Source: Apis mellifera
Lineage: Eukaryota; Arthropoda; Insecta; Hymenoptera; Apidae
Assembly (NCBI RefSeq): GCF_003254395.2
Contig: NC_037647.1
Span: 7,457,925 to 7,521,924, forward strand
Direction: 5' to 3'
Length of the DNA stretch: 64,000 nucleotides
The position numbers were made by a program, and so were the translations under genes. Below, piece after piece: positions 27,001 through 38,776 of this stretch (positions are counted from its first letter, which is position 1; every line of letters begins with the position of its first letter). The notes beneath the pieces were generated by a model. That model did not search any database and had not been told where the DNA came from. It saw only the letters and a list, made by a program, of their open reading frames with translations.

Positions 27001-28590
27001 CCGTTCGCGGCGAAACGAGCTTACGGCGAGCTCTTCGCTTCCCTCTTCCTCTCCGAAACGACAGATCAAAGGTTTTCCGCCCGTGTCCCGCGGGAGAGAA
27101 ACGTCGCTTATAATCCCTCCGCCCGCGGATGGAACAGAAATGCGGAAAGATAGAAATACGGAACAAGTATTCCAACTTGCGCCGCGATGATTAACGAACG
27201 GGAGGGGGTGGGAGGAAATCTCGTTACCAATTTTTCTTGCCCCCGCTATTATACGAGGCTTATATCGAGGCCGATGATAACAAAAACGGAGAAACGGTTT
27301 TGCCCGCGAAATATTCGCAAGGATAAAGCAATGACCGCAAATTATGGCGGAGAAACTATTAATTGGCCAACTCGCGGCCTTTGAGCCTTCCTTCCTCCTC
27401 CTCCCTTGCCCCCCCGTATTTCCTCCTACCGTGGATTGTGTGCCACAGCTGAATCGCTAACTAGATTCGAGTTAGCCGGCTTTAATAAAATTCCAACGGC
27501 AAAAAGAGGTAAAGTGTGTGAGAGATATGAATTTTATGTAAATTTGAAATTTGATCGAACGGGAAAGGGAACGACTTTTATCGCGGGAATAAAAAAGAAG
27601 GAGGAGAGAGAGAGAGAAAAAGAGAGAAGGAAAAAAGAAAAAAAGATTATTTGGCGAAAAGGGGCAATAAGAAAAGATTGATGGCAGGTTGATCCAGCCG
27701 GAGTAAAAGGAATACCGATGAGTACAAAGAGCGTTGCTCAAAGGGAAATCGAGGGAAAATAAACAAAGCTACTCCGCCATTGACGGAGTTTATACATTGG
27801 AGCGGAGAGAAAAGAAAGAGAAAAAAAAAAAATAAAATGAAATAAAATAGAGGAAAAGAAGAAAAAAAAAAAGATAAATAAAGAAAAATGCACCATTTCA
27901 CGCGTGCAAATAGAAGAGAGGAAATTCGAAGGGGAGAAGAATCACGAGCGTGAATCCCGTGAATTAATTCGGGCGATAAAGGAAAAACAGTGTGCCTTTT
28001 ATACCGCGAAAACGCCGACATGATTCCGGAGAATTTAACGACAGAATGTTCGTTACGCCCATTCGCTGATAAATCTTATCGCCATTCCTCCACGGATCTC
28101 CAACGATTCTCCGGATCAAAACGCGTCTATAGAATATCCGAAAACGGGATATGATCGAAGACGAAATCGTAGGATCCATATAACACGGACGGGGACGAGG
28201 CATCGGTTAAATAAAAAATTACAATATTCCCCGTCTTTTCATCGATTCGAAGCAGCCTCGAGAAAAACGAACCATTGCGAAATGCTTCCTTTTATAATTG
28301 AAACACGCGCTACATGTATGCGCAGTACGTGGGAAACGATTATGCAGCGAAACGGCAAAGAGTCGAACTAATTATCATGATGAGCTATAAAACGAGGCCG
28401 GATAATTTCCGTCACCTGTTAATTGGCCTCTAGCATCGCGTAATTATTTGAATTTCGCTAATCAACGCCCCGTACACGGCCGTCATTCTCCGTCTCCCTT
28501 TGGCTTATTATCGTTACCTCCCTCCCCCCCTCCTCCTCCCATCGTACTTCAGTATCTCGTCGAAAAACAGAGTCGCGCGCGGGGGAGAGC

Positions 28591-28614
28591 GTATACGTAT
28601 ATGTGTACGTATAC
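28591..28614. repeat. Perfect 9-bp inverted repeat with 6-nt loop
   Basis: GTATACGTA (28591-28599), loop TATGTG, TACGTATAC (28606-28614). The arms are exact complements. It sits among other TA/CG alternations and may be a purine-pyrimidine alternating, Z-DNA-prone tract. Confidence 0.6.
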
Positions 28615-28922
28615 ATACACACATATAAATCCGTGCGTCGATCCGCTCTCGAATTATTTACCGTTGTAAAACGGGCACAAAACGATCAAGACGATTAACG
28701 AGAAGTACCTTTTCAATGGTAACCAGCGTGAAATTTAATTTAACAAACGGATCGCGCCAATCTCCACGCTCTCTAATTCGATCGCGATTCAGCGAAAAGA
28801 GACACTTTTACGCGGTGGAGATTATCAAGGGTGAAAGTCTTTTTCAACGAAAGCGAGCGAGCTCATAAACCGAGGCGATTAAGATAATGGAAAGGAAGAT
28901 GAGGGTGACGGAAAGAGGAAAA

Positions 28923-28947
28923 GAGGAGGAGGAGGAGGAGGAGGAGG
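28923..28947. repeat. (GAG)n microsatellite
   Basis: About eight GAG/GGA units in a purine block. Confidence 0.85.
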
Positions 28948-29169
28948 GAAGGCAGGACCAAGTCGTCTGACGTTCCCAGTGAAAGGAATTCCGACCTTCC
29001 AGGATTTAAGACGCAATTTCCCTGACGATGTCGCACGTTATCCGTCATGAAGCTCGCGCGGCGGAACAATGCACTCCGACTAAAATTACGCGTTCCAATT
29101 ACAAATGGATACGCGTACGGGAACCGCAGACAATTTCGCTCCTCTCGCTCGAGTAGCTCGCGTACTCGA

Positions 29170-29618
29170 TCTTTCTTCATCAAGCGAATCTCCGCTTCGA
29201 CTTTCGCCCAATTTTAAAAATTTCGCTGCTTCGAGAAAACCCATAATTAATTATAAATCCTCCGATAAATCGAGATTAAATTAGGAAAGGAAATGGGTGG
29301 AAGGAGAGAATTTCGACTCGGTCTTTCTTCATCAAGAGAATCTCCGCTTCGACTTTCGACCAATTTTAAAAATTTCGGTGTTTCGAGAAAACCCGTGGAC
29401 AATTAATTATAAATCCTCCGATAAATCGAGATTAAAGATAGGGAAGGAAATGGGTGGAAGGAGAAAATTTCGACTCGGTCTTTCTTCATCAAGCGAATCT
29501 CCGCTTCGACTTTCGACCAATTTTAAAAATTTCGCTGCTTCGAGAAAACCCATGGATAATTAATTATAAATCGAGATTAAATTAGGAAAGGAAATGGGTG
29601 GAAGGAGAGAATTTCGAC
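29170..29618. repeat. Minisatellite, three tandem copies of a ~152-bp unit
   Basis: Each copy begins TCTTTCTTCATCAAG and ends with a GGGTGGAAGGAGA...TTTCGAC segment. Copy 1 is 29170-29321 (152 bp), copy 2 is 29322-29478 (157 bp) and copy 3 is 29479-29618 (140 bp). The copies are nearly identical apart from scattered substitutions and small indels. Copy 3 lacks about 12 bp (the CCTCCGATAAAT segment), a deletion between two short AAATC direct repeats. Near-identity points to recent unequal exchange or replication slippage. The copies contain short open frames in register with the repeat, with no sign of coding function. Confidence 0.93.
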
Positions 29619-31396
29619 GTATAATATTCGATCTTCAAAGAACTCCCGACGCAACGCCCTTCGAATGCAATCGAACGCGTTGCGCAACGAACAATCGTTC
29701 GAAGGTTGATGGCAAATCGCGCAACACCTGTATCACCTGGCGGGTACCCCTCCTCCTTATTAACAACCGCTCTTACGTAAACCGTGGGCGCGCAACGATC
29801 AACCGAAGCTGGGCGGCAATCCAATCCGGTAATACGACGAAGCGTACGCGATGAAATTATTGCTCAACGTGGTTAACGATTGCTCGCGTGGAATAACGTA
29901 ACGTCGCGAGCGAAAGGATGATAAAACGGGAATAAAATCTCGGCTACTCGTGGCTGGGCGGCGATCCATAATCAAGGCCACGCGATATTTCACGTGGAAG
30001 GAATTCTGTAGATCCCGACGTTCAGATTGCCGGTGAATAGATAACCGTGAAGAAAAGTCACGCGAAGTCGTAAGGAGATCCCGGCCGGCCAACGTTGTAC
30101 GTGCCGCGAATTTTTCAAACGTTTCCCTAATCGATCGTCGTTTCCTCTCTTCGCTAATCGATCTTCGCGAGAAGAGAGGAAAGAATCTAGAAGAAGAGGA
30201 AGAACGAGGCCAACGATTAATTATGGATCGAAGAAAAATTTTTCCTATCCTCCCTCGAACGATCCTGTACGGAAATCAGGATCGAATCAATCTTTACCTG
30301 AAACAATCGTTTCTTCTCTCGTAAGATCGTTCATACAGTTGGAGGGGATAAGAAGACGAGGAAAAAAGTTGGGGAGGGACGATACAATAAATCAGGATAA
30401 ATCTGGAAAGCGGTGGAGCAATAAATTCGACTTCGTTTATCAGGCGGAGTAACTTCTATTCGATTCCTCGCCGGCGAGCCTTTTTGGAAACTTTGTCAGA
30501 CTGGGTGGGCGGCAGGGAGAAGGATCTCCCTGCAATTTTATCCCGTAAAACCGGAAGTTTTCGACTTAAACGAGACGCGGGGAATCAGAGAGGTCCATCC
30601 GCGACACGGGCTCTCGATGAAAATCCTCGGCTAATGTATTCCAAACCTCTCCCTCCCTTTTTCTTCTTCTTCTCCATGCAGTCGATCCGATGCCGGGTCA
30701 ACCAGTAATCCCTCTCTCTCTCTCTATCTTTCAAGACGCTGCACATCCCCTTATTCCAGTATTCTCTCCTCTCCTTCCAGGCCGCCCACGCGGAGCGTCG
30801 TAAAGCGAGGAGTATCGCATTCCTCGCATCTCACCCGCGCGAAACTGGCAGCCGGCCGACCGAGGGGACAGAGAGGAAAGAGCACGAAGGGAAGAGGGTG
30901 GCTCGTCTAATACTGTACGTGCAACGAGAAATCGCGTACAGAAGGCGCGTGAATAAAAGAAAAGCTGTCGGGCAACGAGATGTCGCGACGGTGTATGTAA
31001 CACCGAAACGAAACGTGCCGTTTCCACGATTTCCTTCTCCTATTCCGAAAATCGAAGCGCACGAATAAAAACGCCCCTTTTTGATCTTCATCTTCGAGTT
31101 CGTACGGGTTTGAAAGGAGCTTCTGATCGAGATAACGAGAATTTGCCGCGAGAACCGCGACGACGACGAGTCGAAACCCGTTCCAGTTTCATCGGATGGT
31201 AAACGGACGTGGCCGAAAACGCCTCGATAACGAATTCTCCGGCCGAATTTTTGGTCGCGCGAGCTTTTCAGGCGCGGAGGGGGGGAGGGAAATAACGGTG
31301 TGCAGGTGCATTCGCGCGCATACAATCGCGCGCCGGAGCTGGCAGCGCTGAAAGCCCCGCAGCGGTGCAACGCGCGCACCGACTTTCTCGTGTATA

Positions 31397-31398
<2 letters not shown>

Positions 31399-31446
<48 letters not shown>
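31399..31446. repeat. (TA)n microsatellite
   Basis: About 48 bp of AT alternation, interrupted once by GT. Confidence 0.9.
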
Positions 31447-31988
31447 GAGTCGAACATGCGGGAGAGATGTACATGCACACACGTACGTGTACACGTGTCG
31501 CATCGGCCGGAAAACGTTAAATGCAAAGTGCAGGCGGACACACGAGCATGTGCAACACGAGAAAGAGCGCGCGTTGCGCTTCACTGGGCATGCTTGTGTC
31601 GCTCGTAGCAGATTCGTACGAGAAACAAACGATAGCCAGTCACAAAGGAAGTAAAATAAAAGCGTGGAAAGAAAAGGCGGTAGAAAAAAAAAAAGAGAGA
31701 AAAACAAGAAAAGAGAAAGAGAGAGAGAGAGAGGAGAGAGAAGGAAGGGGAAAGAAGGCGCCATTTAACGCTCTAGGCAGCACGGTGCACGGTTTTCTCG
31801 CCGACCTTTCACCCCGCGCTGTTTCTTTTAGCCTCACACTTTTTGATAATACCGGAGGTATACGAGACGGCGAGGTATACGATAGCGCGAGAATTCGCGC
31901 GGAAATCACACCTATTTCCATCCTCATTCGCGTTCAAACCGGAAACCGGAGGAAAGAATCGTAGAGATTTTTCTTCCATTCTGCCGTA

Positions 31989-32020
31989 TCTCTCTCTCTC
32001 TCTCTCTCGAAAAAAAAAAA
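31989..32020. repeat. (TC)10 run followed by poly-A
   Basis: A TC repeat (31989-32008) is followed by about ten A residues (32011-32020). Confidence 0.8.
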
Positions 32021-32390
32021 CATCCCCCCGATGAACAGCACCAGGAATTATATACGGCGCATTAATTAGACTAAAAGGTTCCTCTCTCAACACGTGATCA
32101 TTGTCCGCCTCCTGCCTCCTCCCCTTCCCTTGTCGCATCCTCTTCCCCTTGGCGAGGAATTTCGCGATATGTACTCGCTCGTTCTCACGAGTAACTACGA
32201 GCCGTCCAAATGGCACGAGTTCCGGTTCAAAGACAGGGAATTCGATATTAAAACGAGCTGCAGAAACTGGCAGGAATCTCTACGTCGAAACTTAATGTGC
32301 CGTGTACTCGGGGCTAATTGGAGCGAAAACCTCGTTAATGCCCCCACGCCTCCCCCTAACCCGCCACCCATCGTCTCACGGCGAGCTTCC

Positions 32391-32430
32391 CAGCCTAGCC
32401 TAGCCTACCCTAGCCTAGCTAGCTAGCTAC
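32391..32430. repeat. CCTAG / CTAG array
   Basis: Imperfect pentamers of CCTAG type (32391-32420) pass into CTAG tetramers up to 32430. It is not the insect telomere repeat TTAGG/CCTAA, although it looks similar at first sight. Confidence 0.75.
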
Positions 32431-32522
32431 TTCCACTTCCGGCCGAACGTTTCGACGCTTCGAGTGACGACGCACGAACTAAATGAATCCGCGTTTGCGT
32501 TTACACTCCCGTTTCCACAGGA

Positions 32523-32550
32523 TTCCTTCCTTCCTTCCTTCCTTCCTTCC
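32523..32550. repeat. (TTCC)7 microsatellite
   Basis: Seven uninterrupted TTCC units. Confidence 0.9.
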
Positions 32551-33152
32551 GAGTCGAGTGCACGGAGCAGCGTCGGGCATCCTGATTTCCGCCACGGCTA
32601 TTAATTATCCGCGAATTAACGCTCAAAGGGAAACACAGGAACCGTCGATGTTCCCGGATTAATTCGTTTATCGAATTCGGTTAAGGGAACAGCGTTCCTG
32701 CTATTTACGGAAACGGAAGGCAAGGAAACACATCTACGCGAGGAACGTATCAAAGGAATAAGAAATACTTTGCGGAATATTACACCGTTCTCTAAACAGG
32801 AGAAATCCGTTACGTGACATTTAGAAATCTACCATCTTCTCTTATATATATATACCGCGTTGCTCAACCTATCCCGATCGCGTCCAATCCTCCTCCTCTT
32901 CGTCGTCGACTGACTAACCGATGACCTTACTCTGCCTTCGCTTTTTCACCTTCCAAGAACGAGCAATATCGATACGTATTTTATATACATGTATATATAA
33001 GAAACCTGTTCGGATAAACGTATACGGATACCGGTCAAACCACTGTCTCGGTCACAGTCGTTTTCGATCGCGCGCAAAGAAAAAAAAAAAAGAAAGAAAG
33101 AAAGAAAAGGCATGCAAACGAAGGAGGAATAAGGTTTTGATAATTCGCTCAC

Positions 33153-33759
33153 CTTCAAGCTCGACGACCTTGCCGGCCCTCTTGAGCGCCTTCACCGCCT
33201 CGTCGTGGGTCGCCTCGCGCAGATCCTCCCCGTTCACGGCCAATATAGCGTCGCCCACGTACAGCTGCTCGGTCGCGTCCGCCGCCATCCCCTTGAATAT
33301 CTTCGAGATCAAGATCGGCATTTTGTTCTCTTTCCCGCCCTTGATCGAGATCCCGAGACCGTTGTTGTCGCTTTTCACCACGCGCACGATACGTTTCTGA
33401 TTGGCGACCGAGTCCGGCACGTCCGGATCGTTCAGGCTGTCCACGTTGTTGTTATTTATGTTACCGTTGTTCAAGGCGTTGTTGCCCGTCGTTGCTGTCT
33501 CGCAGCTCTCGTCCAACGAGATGCTCAGATAATCGTCCTCCAACGAGACGAACACGCGATACCACTGGCCACGAACTTGGGTCTCCAGGACCCCGGCCCG
33601 TCCAGACGCCGAGGACGAGGCTGCTGTGGTGGTCGTGGACGAGGACGAGGACGACGTAGCCGCGGACACAACCGAACCGATCCCCATCACTCCCATCGCT
33701 GAAGTCGGTTGCCCGCTTCCGCACAGCTCGACCATTTCGATTTCCTCCAAAACTGCACG
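33153..33759 (-). CDS. Syn1: Beta-syntrophin, exon with half PH domain and PDZ domain (partial gene)
   Basis: Syntrophins are adaptors of the dystrophin complex beneath the plasma membrane. Their PDZ domain holds channels and signalling proteins. The exon runs from an acceptor (ATTGCAG, cut after 33760) to a donor (GAAG|GTGAGC, last exon base 33153). From the ATG at 33735 it encodes 194 residues plus one base. In order: a Ser/Thr/Ala-rich low-complexity N-terminus (24-44); the first half of the split PH domain (about 48-76, QWYRVFVSLEDD); an Asn-rich linker (85-97); and a PDZ domain (about 115-194) with ligand-binding loop GLGI (126-129) followed by SIKGGKENKMPILIS. That segment is almost invariant in animal syntrophins. 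The rest of the protein (second PH half, PH2, syntrophin-unique domain) is not in the window, so the next intron is at least 33 kb if gene order is normal. The frame stays open upstream of this ATG through the acceptor, so the true start may lie in an earlier exon. Confidence 0.93.
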
Positions 33760-33974
33760 CTGCAATCCGAAAAAACGAAAATTCCATTTAAAATACTCCG
33801 TCCCCCCTCGCTTTTCCACACGAATCTGAAACCGATCGATCCGAGGTTCCTACGAAAAGCACAAATCGAAAGCAAGGGTTCGATAACTACTTAAATACAA
33901 CTTGGAGTTGCGAGTATCGAATTAAAATATTTAGACGGAATCGTTGCATGGATTGGATCTATCCGACACACAGT

Positions 33975-33976
<2 letters not shown>

Positions 33977-34010
<34 letters not shown>
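33977..34010. repeat. (TA)17 microsatellite
   Basis: About 34 bp of uninterrupted TA. Confidence 0.9.
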
Positions 34011-34012
<2 letters not shown>

Positions 34013-34929
34013 AATTTTAACGATGGATATATAACGCGGCTCTCCATATCGTCATTCCATTACGTTTCGAATCGAATTCATTGTATTAACATTACATCGG
34101 TATAAAATATTCTGCCCGCATATACATTTATGTTTATTGACTGGCTCCATAGATCCGATCTCTCTGCGCACGATTTCCTGGAAATGAAAGCGTTCTCCAC
34201 GGTATTTCGAATGCATACGTTACAAGCGTTGGAATATTTCACCGGCATTAGATTCTATCAATTCTTGCCATGTTCTACGATTCTGGGGGAAAGAATCTAC
34301 ATCTTTATCTTTCTCCAAAGAAAACGCACACACACACATACACACGTGTCTTTTTTAAGTATCGATCAATTATGATATAATAAAAACCAGGGATAACTCG
34401 AAAACTTTGAAAGATTCGTGATCTAGTAGCTGTGGGGAGATATCGAGGCGGGGGTAAAAAAAAAAAAGGAAGAAAAAATGACGCTCAACGATCCATGGAA
34501 AGAGCGACAGGGATCAATTGCGTCGTCTGTACTCGACGACGTGGATAAATCAATTGTACTATGCTACGGTGAAATTCGTAATTTGAAAATAATTGATACT
34601 GGCCGCTGGTGACACGACCGGGCTCTCTTTACCCCTTTCCCTATCCGCGTCCCTCTTCCGGCTATGCTCCTCTTTTTCTCTACCTCTTCTATTGTTTCCA
34701 TCAATCCATTTTCACTGGGCAACAATGGCGTTTACCCGTTAGTCACGGAAAATGTCCTACAAAACTGGGGACAACGGGTATAATTGCGTGAAAATTGGGA
34801 GCGGCCTCGCACGCTTACGGCAACTGCTGCTCACTTTTAATTAATTAAAAGTCCCGTCGTACAGCTTTGTCATCAAGGAATACAGAAATATCCCTATTTC
34901 ATTCACTATTTAAAATATAAATTTTTCCA

Positions 34930-34963
<34 letters not shown>
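34930..34963. repeat. (CT)n microsatellite
   Basis: A CT run with one interruption (CTAT), followed by a longer pyrimidine tract to about 35042. Confidence 0.85.
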
Positions 34964-35212
34964 TTTCCCTTTTCCTTTGTTTCTCCTCTCTTTTTTTCCG
35001 TTTCTTCTTTTTTCCTTTTTCCTCCCCCTTTTTTTTTTTTTTCGTTCAGCAATGAACTTATGCGACTCACTCGGCCACGCGTGCTTTTATTTTCGAGTGG
35101 TCCACCATTCATACGTATAATCCCGCTTGAATCCCGGTTTCAAGAGAAAAGAGAAAGTTTCGGTACACACGTTTCGCGCAGGTTTATGAAGGCAAACACC
35201 ACCGCCAACGAC

Positions 35213-35235
35213 AATAACAACAACAACAACAACAA
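35213..35235. repeat. (AAC)n microsatellite
   Basis: About seven AAC units, after an AC-rich lead-in. Confidence 0.8.
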
Positions 35236-38200
35236 GGTGTCTCTCCCGAAAAAAAGAAAAAAGAAAAGAAAAGAAAAAGTGACCAAAAACCAACCAAGCC
35301 ACCCCTTGGGCTAGTATTTTAGCGTCCGCGTTATCACGCGAATTCCTGGGGGCAGGGAATTGCGGAACGTATCGCGTCATATTTTTAACCGGCATGTCGC
35401 CCCGTACGAGATTTTTCGTCAGCTCTGGGGCGGCATAAATAATTTTCCTCGGCTGGGAGCCGTGGACCAGTGCAAATTGGATAATTTATCAGCTGCGTTA
35501 AGCCGGTATTATTCACGAAATTAGCGGAAAAAATCGACCGGAAACCGACGTGGATACAGAAACGCGGTAACAAAAATATATCCGGGAGGGAAAATCTCGA
35601 AATGGAGCAAACGAAATCGGGCGGCCATTCGTTCGTCATTCGTTTGATCGAGAGGCGGGGAAGAAAATTTCATACAGAAAAATATACACGAGTGTGTGTG
35701 TTTGTCCGACGTGGTGTGCGACGTTAATTAGAACGTTAAACCATACCGTTGCATAATTAATGTAAAATTATTAATTACCTCAGGCGCGCTTTACGCAACG
35801 TTAGCTGCTACAATTACATCGAGCAACGGATATCGCGACCGTGGCAAACTAAATCTCATTACGACATGTTGACGGGGCTAGAATCGAGTAAATCGCCGTA
35901 CAAAGCCACCATGATAATGAGACTGTGAAATTTATCTAAATTCTATCCGCTTTCGAATATCGGTCAACGATCGGCTCGTCGCTCGTGATTGCCAGACGAG
36001 AGATATTGGAAATTAAAAATTTTTTTTGAAAATAAACGCCTCTAAAAATAGATTCTTCATTCGGATACGAACGAACGTGTTAGTCGCTCGAAGATCGTGT
36101 ATATGTACGAAGAAACGGAAGAACGAAGAGAGGGGAGGAAACGGAGAAAAAGATTCGAGCACGACATGGAATAAATGCAATCGTGTATCTACGTATACTA
36201 ATATATACACTACCGACTGCGCATGATTAATGTACATTGTATCACATTTTCATATCAATTTTCTTCTTTACCTAAATCTGTCAGTGTCAGATTTCTAATA
36301 AATTTTCTTTAAACGCGTCAGTCGCTCGTATCGTCAATTTAGAATTTCAATAAATTCATAAAAAAAGCAATAGTCCCTCGACCCTATGATACCTTTGATA
36401 CGAATAATATCAGGACAAAAATAATCACGAAGACGAAAGATATTTCTCGAGTTTACAATAAAGTATATTAAAATTATATCCGTTTTAAGTAACGGAAAGA
36501 GGGTACGAAGAATGCATGGATGCGTGCAAAAGCATCGCCCGAATGGACGAGTAAATTTCTATCGAGATCGCGGAAGATGAGATTGCGGGATGTGCAATTG
36601 AAAAACGCATTACACGTACACGACGGGGCGAAAATGAACCGCGAAAATGGAGCGCGACGCCAAAAACAGGGTGCGTTCTCGCGCGACGAAAATTAAGAGC
36701 GACAACGCAGTTTTCGTTCCCGTGGAGAGGAACCGAGAGATAAAAAAAAAAAAGGGGATAAAGAGAAGGGACGAAAAAAAGGGACGGAATTCGCTATAAA
36801 GAAGAATAGAGAGCAGAGACGATTTCGAAGGGAAGTTTTGGCGCGAATGCTGCGGGGGAGTGTACGCGACTAGTGGTCGGGTCGCGGTGTACCGGTGCGT
36901 GAAATTGGGTAAAAATGAATCGACGGCAGGACGCGGTACCGCCATTATTCCCGAAACTCGGTATCAGGATGTGTATACGTATCCCGTGGTATCTACGTGA
37001 CGCGTACGGATCAACGGGACGACGATGCAGAAAGTGCAGCCAATGTTTTTTCGGCTTTGCTATGGTACACGTGCATCCCCTGTCGTGTACCCGATAGATG
37101 TATAGGGCGGATGTTACGGGGAAAAAATTGACACGCGGCATCGAGACAAAGGAAAACGGGGGGAAAAAGTGCGAGGTCGACGTCCGCGGTGGCCAACGTA
37201 ATTAAATTAACCATTCGAGGGTGCGCGATTAATATTTTAGATTTCTCGCTTCACCATCATTTACATCGGGCCTTTTGTTACGTGTATAAAATCGGTTCTT
37301 TATCGCCGGTTCTTTTTCGCGTGCAATGTTTAACGCGATATTTTTCCAGGTGACCGATACGATATCACGATAGAGCACGGAATATCCGCAATTCTTAATT
37401 CCATTCCATCATCGCGTGGAATTTCCTCCGATCGACTTAAAATCTCCCATCTCTGTGACCATCAACGATTCGCGTTACCTATCGACAACACGATACTTGT
37501 TGATTCAACACGGTATCTGAATTACAGTGATCTCAGAAATACAATCTTACATTCGCGATTACGTTCATCGGAGAACATTGTAACCAAATACGTCTACAAG
37601 CTCTCAATAGACTACGTACAACTGTGCGTATTTATATGTATATTAACTCGGTCAGGATACTACTAGGTGTACAATACGCGATACTCTTGGCATAGTATCA
37701 TAGAAGGGTATGTATTAATACGCGTGATAAATATACCTTTTTACAAATTTCGTGGTGACAACGTGGATAACAAGCCAAAATACGCTTCCATTAATTCCGA
37801 ATGTGTCGTGAACGTGCTCATAAATATAATTTATACGATTCGATATCGTAACTTGGATGTTCATATCTATTATCGCGAGATTTTTATTAACATCTTTCCA
37901 AGGAAACAAATTTCCATCAGATTTATATTTCGATTTTACACGATATTACATTTTATCTTTAATTAATAACTTAACGTGTTGTTTGATTGACCGATAATCC
38001 AATATATTATTTACAAAAATGAAAGTTTTATTAATTATTAATCGTAACAATTATAAATGCTTATATTTTAATTAAATAAGTATGAAAAAAATTGTACTTA
38101 TCAAAGGAAATACTTATCAAAGAATGGTCTATTCAGAAAATACAACAGATCGTGCTTCGTTATATCAAATTTAAACGTACGCACGGCACGCTCTGTCGGT

Positions 38201-38764
38201 AATCGGATAATAGCGTTAGCATCGTTGAACTTGCTTGTGTTTAATAAAAGCGTCGATATCTCGATCGTGCGACACGTAGGTATACGCGCGTGGCAACGTT
38301 ATAATTAAAGTGTTTGTCTCTGAGAATTAGTCTCATGTGAATTCTACCGCTATTCATGCGAAGCATACGTTGTATGTGTCTCTCTTTTGTGTGCATGACC
38401 GTGTTCACGTTCGAAGATAGACAAAGATAGACGGAAAAAGAAGATGATCGGAAACATTGAGAAGCAAGAATAAAGAAAGAACGAGAGAGAAAGAGAAAAC
38501 GCAACTGTAAAAATCGGGTCTATCGGACGCGTGTATACGGCACTGTCGTGCCCCTCGCAAAAACCAATAACCTCGGCAAACGTCGGGCACCGGTTGTTTA
38601 TGGGTTGAAAGAAGGAACAAGAGGTAGGATGGGAAAAAAGGACGGATAAAAGGAGGACAGAGAGTAAGGTGAAAGGAGGGAGACAGGAAAAAGAAAACAG
38701 CCGCTGCACACGAGAAACGAGGGGAGGAAACACACATCGTTCCGAGTTCCAGATCATTTCGTAC

Positions 38765-38776
38765 CTGCAGCAACAT
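38765..38776 (-). CDS. Candidate first coding exon of syntrophin (four codons)
   Basis: On the minus strand ATGTTGCTGCAG is followed by GTACGA, a good splice donor with consensus CAG|GT. The four codons (MLLQ) end in phase 0. Joined to the acceptor at 33759 they continue in frame through RAVLEEIE into MVELC of the PDZ exon. A TAG lies in the same frame four codons upstream of this ATG, so it would be the start. No protein homology can confirm twelve bases, and no strong acceptor lies close upstream, so it would have to be part of a 5'-terminal exon. This is a hypothesis resting on phase and donor quality only. Confidence 0.3.

Larger units (their letters stand above)
13031..29169. other. Long non-coding stretch, presumed syntrophin intron (part 2)
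   Basis: No gene is recognisable. The stretch contains a minus-strand frame open for 277 codons (16358-17191) that starts at GTG and resembles nothing known. It also has GA runs near 17623-17644, a TA run at 18914-18936, a (GGA)n run at 21041-21070, TA-rich palindromes and a (GAG)n run at 28923-28947. No syntrophin exon 2 (which should begin with the KYMRE-type continuation of the PDZ domain) was seen on the minus strand. Confidence 0.5.
29619..33152. other. Non-coding stretch, presumed syntrophin intron (5'-proximal part)
   Basis: No exon is recognised. The stretch holds a long TA microsatellite (31399-31446), GA and TC runs, a (TTCC)7 run (32523-32550) and a CCTAG-type array (32391-32430). 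It ends at the splice donor of the syntrophin PDZ exon, which on the minus strand reads GAAG then GTGAGC. Confidence 0.55.
33760..38764 (-). other. Presumed syntrophin intron upstream of the PDZ exon
   Basis: No exon is recognised in these 5 kb. The acceptor at the lower end has a good pyrimidine tract (TTCGTTTTTTCGGATTGCAG). The stretch holds a (TA)n run at 33977-34010, a (CT)n run at 34930-34963 and an (AAC)n run at 35213-35235. Base composition begins to drop toward AT-rich in this interval. Confidence 0.4.

Noticed and set aside
30831..31541. 236-codon minus-strand frame with Tyr-Ile repeats
   Set aside because: The Tyr-Ile run is the translated TA microsatellite, and the rest is Arg/Ser/Cys-rich noise with frames open on the other strand as well.
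32391..32430. Interstitial telomere repeat
   Set aside because: The unit is CCTAG/CTAG, not CCTAA.
33205..33702. 165-codon open frame on the plus strand
   Set aside because: It is the antisense shadow of the syntrophin PDZ exon; its His/Arg/Val-rich sequence is the complement of a conserved coding exon.
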